Of a stretch of 64,000 nucleotides of DNA, positions 60,601 to 64,000 are shown in pieces. The notes beneath the pieces are model-generated. The model ran no database searches, had not been told where the DNA came from, and worked only from the letters and a program-made list of their open reading frames with translations. Where the stretch lies: the NCBI GenBank assembly GCA_020086605.1, contig JACBWW010000015.1, forward strand, positions 5,165,721 through 5,229,720, read 5' to 3'. The first letter of the stretch is position 1, and every line of letters begins with the position of its first letter. The translations under genes were made by a program, and so were the position numbers. The stretch is from Lanius collurio. Taxonomy: Eukaryota; Chordata; Aves; Passeriformes; Laniidae.

Positions 60601-62956
60601 CAAAAATTACTAATTTTCAAATAATTTTGGTTAAAATACTGTGGGGGTGGTTTGGGTACCTAAACAGAGATATCTGCTGCCCCTGAGACCATTATTGTCC
60701 TTGTCTATAAGGGCACTCACCAATTAGCCATAGCCTTCATATCAAACTTAGTCACCTTTCAGGGACCACACTCTTCCAAAGTTGAGTTATTAACTTTATT
60801 TTGTGATGGGCACATATTCCTTCAATTACCTCTGTGCTCTTTCCCTCTCCCTCCATATGCCACTCCCTCAATCTGGACATATTTCTCTTTGATGCTCTCT
60901 CTGCTGTGACAGTAGTTTAGTATTATTCTGGAAATTAGAAACATTGCTTTCTAGAAATTGCACATGTTGATAATTTTTTTCTGTCTATACCTTCTACATT
61001 TAATTTTTTTTTTCTTACTTCTCTGTCCAGTGTGTTCCATAATGAAGCTTTCATTCATAAATAAATATTTTGGTGTTGGTAATAAATAGCCAGGCTGTAT
61101 ACCCATAGTGCTGTCACATTTATTATCTATTACAATAAAGTTATTCTCAAATTCTGAAGAATAATTCCATTTTGCATCTCCTGGAGCTGCTCTGAACTAG
61201 GATTCCAGGGAGAGCAGAAAATGGCACTTAACACCACATGCCTGGCATCAAGCATAGTTTTAATCCACTGAAATTACTCTTCCACAAAGTTTAATCTCTC
61301 AATGGCCTTCTTTCTATCTAATGTCTTTCCTCTTCAAGTCACCCTCCTTCCTTCAGGAGGGGACAAACTCCAACAAAACAAAAAGCTTCTCAGAGCAGCT
61401 CACAGAGAAAATAATTTTTAGTGACCTTTCCTGGACTTTACTAGTATTCACTGGAGATACAAAATATCTGGAGAGAAACTTGATGTGAGAAGTTTTTCTG
61501 TTTAGGATAGAATTTTGGCAAGAATAGCTCCCAAACTCTGTAAGGGAAGATCCTGTAACATTGCCTGAAGTACTAAAAAAAAAACTGGCTCTGCATTTGC
61601 TACCCAGACAGAAAGAAAAAAATTCATTAAAAATGTCATGCTGAGTAAATAACTGAAGTACTTCATATTTCTGTCATTAGCTTTTATGTCATTTCTGGTA
61701 TTGTCCTATGCTAACCACATGCAGAATACCTCCTAACACAGACTGAAGTTTAGTATGTCTGCATTTCCCAGCTGATAACCGAATTCCATACTGGTGTACT
61801 GCTAAGAGTCAGATACGGATGTGACAGGAAATTATTTAGATGTCCTTGAGAAGATCTTATTTTAGAAATAGCTGATGCTTTGGAAGGAGCATGGAAACAG
61901 GCTAGACTATAGGAAAAGGCACTTATTTTGTTTAAAATCACTAAATATTCAGATATTTACACATGCTAAGCAGAAGTGTTTTAAGACAGCAGTATCTACT
62001 TTAAAATAATTTTCTGAATTCTAATGTCCAGATCCCACAAGTGATTCCTGAAGTAGAAATAAAAAGCCATTTTTAATGGAAAACTGGAAAACATGCATTT
62101 GCATTGCCTAATGGAGGATAGTGTGAAGGACAAATAGGGCACATGGTGACCTATGTGTTACTGCATTTACAATTCAAAGAAACATTTGAATTTTTTTAAA
62201 ATTTTTTTGTCAAAAGTACTCTTGGCTCTTTCATTAATATCAAGACACAGTTTCAGCCTTACTTATAATTTGTTATTATGTTGGACATAAGCCTTGTTCC
62301 ACTACATTTCATATATTACTTTGTTTTAGAGAACATGGACATGTTTTGATATTCTGTGACAAGTTTCAATGATTCAGTAATATTTGCTAGAGATAAATAC
62401 AAAATTCATTTTTAGTCCAGTTTTTATTACTAATCCACAAGTAATGGAGATATGTTGGCTAATCCAAGCAGCTCTGTTTCAGATTTAGATACCTTAGGAA
62501 AAGGAATTATTTTCCATTTTTAGCTTAGTATTATGTTCTCTAAATGGATTCTTTTCCATGGAAAACTTTCATTGATTAGCACAATGACTGAAAAACACAC
62601 CTACACATGGCTGTTCTCTGATGTTCTCTTTAGTGAATGAGGGCAAACCAGCATTTAGGTCAAGCAAAACATGCTGACATCAAAATCTCTCTGCAAAAAA
62701 GTTTACAGCAAATACTTTTCATTAGTTGAGATTATCAGCTATTTACTTTGGGTTTTATCCACAAAATCTCTCCATTAGTATTTGAAGAAACAAATTGGCT
62801 ACTGCAAAATGCTGCCAAAGACTACTTATTGCAGAAGTTGGTTTGAAATTAAAGGCAGGAAATGAGATAAAAAAGCCTTTGAAACATGCCAAGTGCTAAC
62901 ACAAGTTTTATTTGTGAAAGTTATACTTCAAACCCTCATGTAAAATGAAGCAAATG

Positions 62957-62983
62957 AAAAAAAAAAACAAACAAAAAACCCCC
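62957..62983. repeat. A-rich simple repeat ending in C
   Basis: A run of A broken by AAACAAACAAAA and ending in CCCCC. Low-complexity sequence. Confidence 0.85.
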
Positions 62984-64000
62984 ACAATTTTAAAAGATAT
63001 AACTTCCAAATATAATTGTGTTTTAATTTTCTCAACAAGAAATAGCATGAGAAGTAGTCCAAAAATAGTTACTTTGTTTAGATTTTTAATGGTCCTTTCA
63101 ATAAAATAACAAATATCTTGTTAGAAAACAACGTATTTTAATATAATCCAGAAATATAACAAATTTTAAAGAAAAATCTGTTTGAAGAGGCAATAATTGT
63201 TTCTTTTTCTAATTCAACTTTTCTACTCCAAATTTAAAAATTTATTAAATACAAGCAATGTTATTATCTGTCAAAAGAAATTTCCTGGGGTCTAAAAAAC
63301 TCAAAATATAGCTAATTGCACAGGCTTTGTCCCATTGATAGATCTTGACTTCAACATTTTTATAAAGTGAACTATGAGTAAAATGCCAGAAATCCCATCC
63401 TAATGATGTGCAAACTTGGTCAGACACAGAGTTATAACAACACTGATAGAGCTGAGCTAAACGTCCTAGGAAGTTTTTTCTGTCTGTGGTTTTGGGGACC
63501 TCCTGCTGAGAAGTGAGACTTTTTTTTCTGGCTCTAAGAAAAGTAAGTGAGGTCTCTGGAAGCTAACCTTTTTTGTAAATTAAATACTATTGTGAAATAT
63601 CTGGTCCATTAACGCTGTAATTCCGTCTTTAGGATTTTTGTGTAGTTAATTTGTAGTATCTTTGTCTAAAATAATTACTGAAGCACACCAGAGCTTCCTT
63701 ATTTCTGTCTTTTTCTCCCCATTTCTTTCAGTACCCAGTAGATGTAGTGTTAACTTCGAGATAATCCCCTTTGCACTGAATCTTTTAAATCCAGTATTCA
63801 AGAATCAGTTCTACATATATTCTTTTGCTATAGAATGGCTTCACTCTCTTTTAGAAGTCCATTATTCATAACCTCTCCTTCTGTACCCTCTGAAAAATGA
63901 AAACCTTGTGGCATTTTGCACCCAAGGAAATTCCCATACCTATGGAAAGTGCCTTAGCAGTCTTGCTAATCACAATAAGCAAATAAAGGCAGGCGAAAGC

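Larger units (their letters stand above)
55941..64000. other. AT-rich single-copy DNA, no gene seen
   Basis: No supported gene. It includes a possible CR1 tail remnant at 57591-57612, a 15-base T run at 59126-59140, an A-rich repeat at 62957-62983 and an acceptor-like pyrimidine tract ending in AG at 63731. Open frames are short, without domains. Confidence 0.65.

Noticed and set aside
1..64000. tRNA, rRNA, CRISPR, prokaryotic operon, integrated plasmid or phage
   Set aside because: I saw no clover-leaf gene with A and B boxes, no regular spaced repeats and no bacterial-type gene packing. The window fits a vertebrate gene desert.

Overview
The window reads as a vertebrate nuclear genome, most probably a bird (an archosaur more loosely). 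It is AT-rich throughout, has no long open reading frames, and carries no operon-like gene packing. The only interspersed repeats I can identify are fragments of CR1 non-LTR retrotransposons, several ending in the avian-type tail of ATTCTATGA-like repeats instead of poly(A). Repeat density is low. I see no rRNA, tRNA, CRISPR array, bacterial gene or intact transposase. I conclude that it is a gene desert or one or more very long introns.

Layout. 1-18 kb is single-copy AT-rich DNA with small tandem duplications (842-899, 16143-16184), simple repeats (6252-6315, 7926-7994, 13541-13562), a perfect 15-bp hairpin (8361-8394) and a pyrimidine tract running into a GC-richer island (15261-15640). 18-28 kb holds a 16-bp-stem hairpin (18067-18103), a short ATG-bearing segment ending in a consensus splice donor (18665-18764), an AT palindrome (20835-20884) and a composite repeat-like zone (24273-25192). 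28-36 kb holds two minus-strand CR1 3' ends (28303-28431, 34098-34961). At 36083-36089 is a 7-N assembly gap bordered by a CpG-rich, coding-like fragment and, 115 bases beyond it, a run of 29 A. 40-44 kb contains a 114-bp direct repeat whose copies lie 1.4 kb apart, a possible 3'-terminal coding exon (43199-43389) and a plus-strand CR1 end (43465-43596). 46.2-47.4 kb is the most repeat-dense part: a minus-strand CR1 end, then a plus-strand CR1 interrupted by another minus-strand CR1 fragment that itself appears to carry a micro-inversion. 47.4-64 kb is again single-copy AT-rich DNA, with one 40-bp tandem duplication (55861-55940).

No complete protein-coding gene can be supported. The two exon candidates (18665-18764 and 43199-43389) are both on the plus strand and have compatible intron phase, but each is short and could occur by chance. 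I found no convincing new biological system. The items most worth a check are the coding-like fragment next to the gap, the two exon candidates, the 40.8/42.2 kb duplicated element and the rearranged CR1 cluster.
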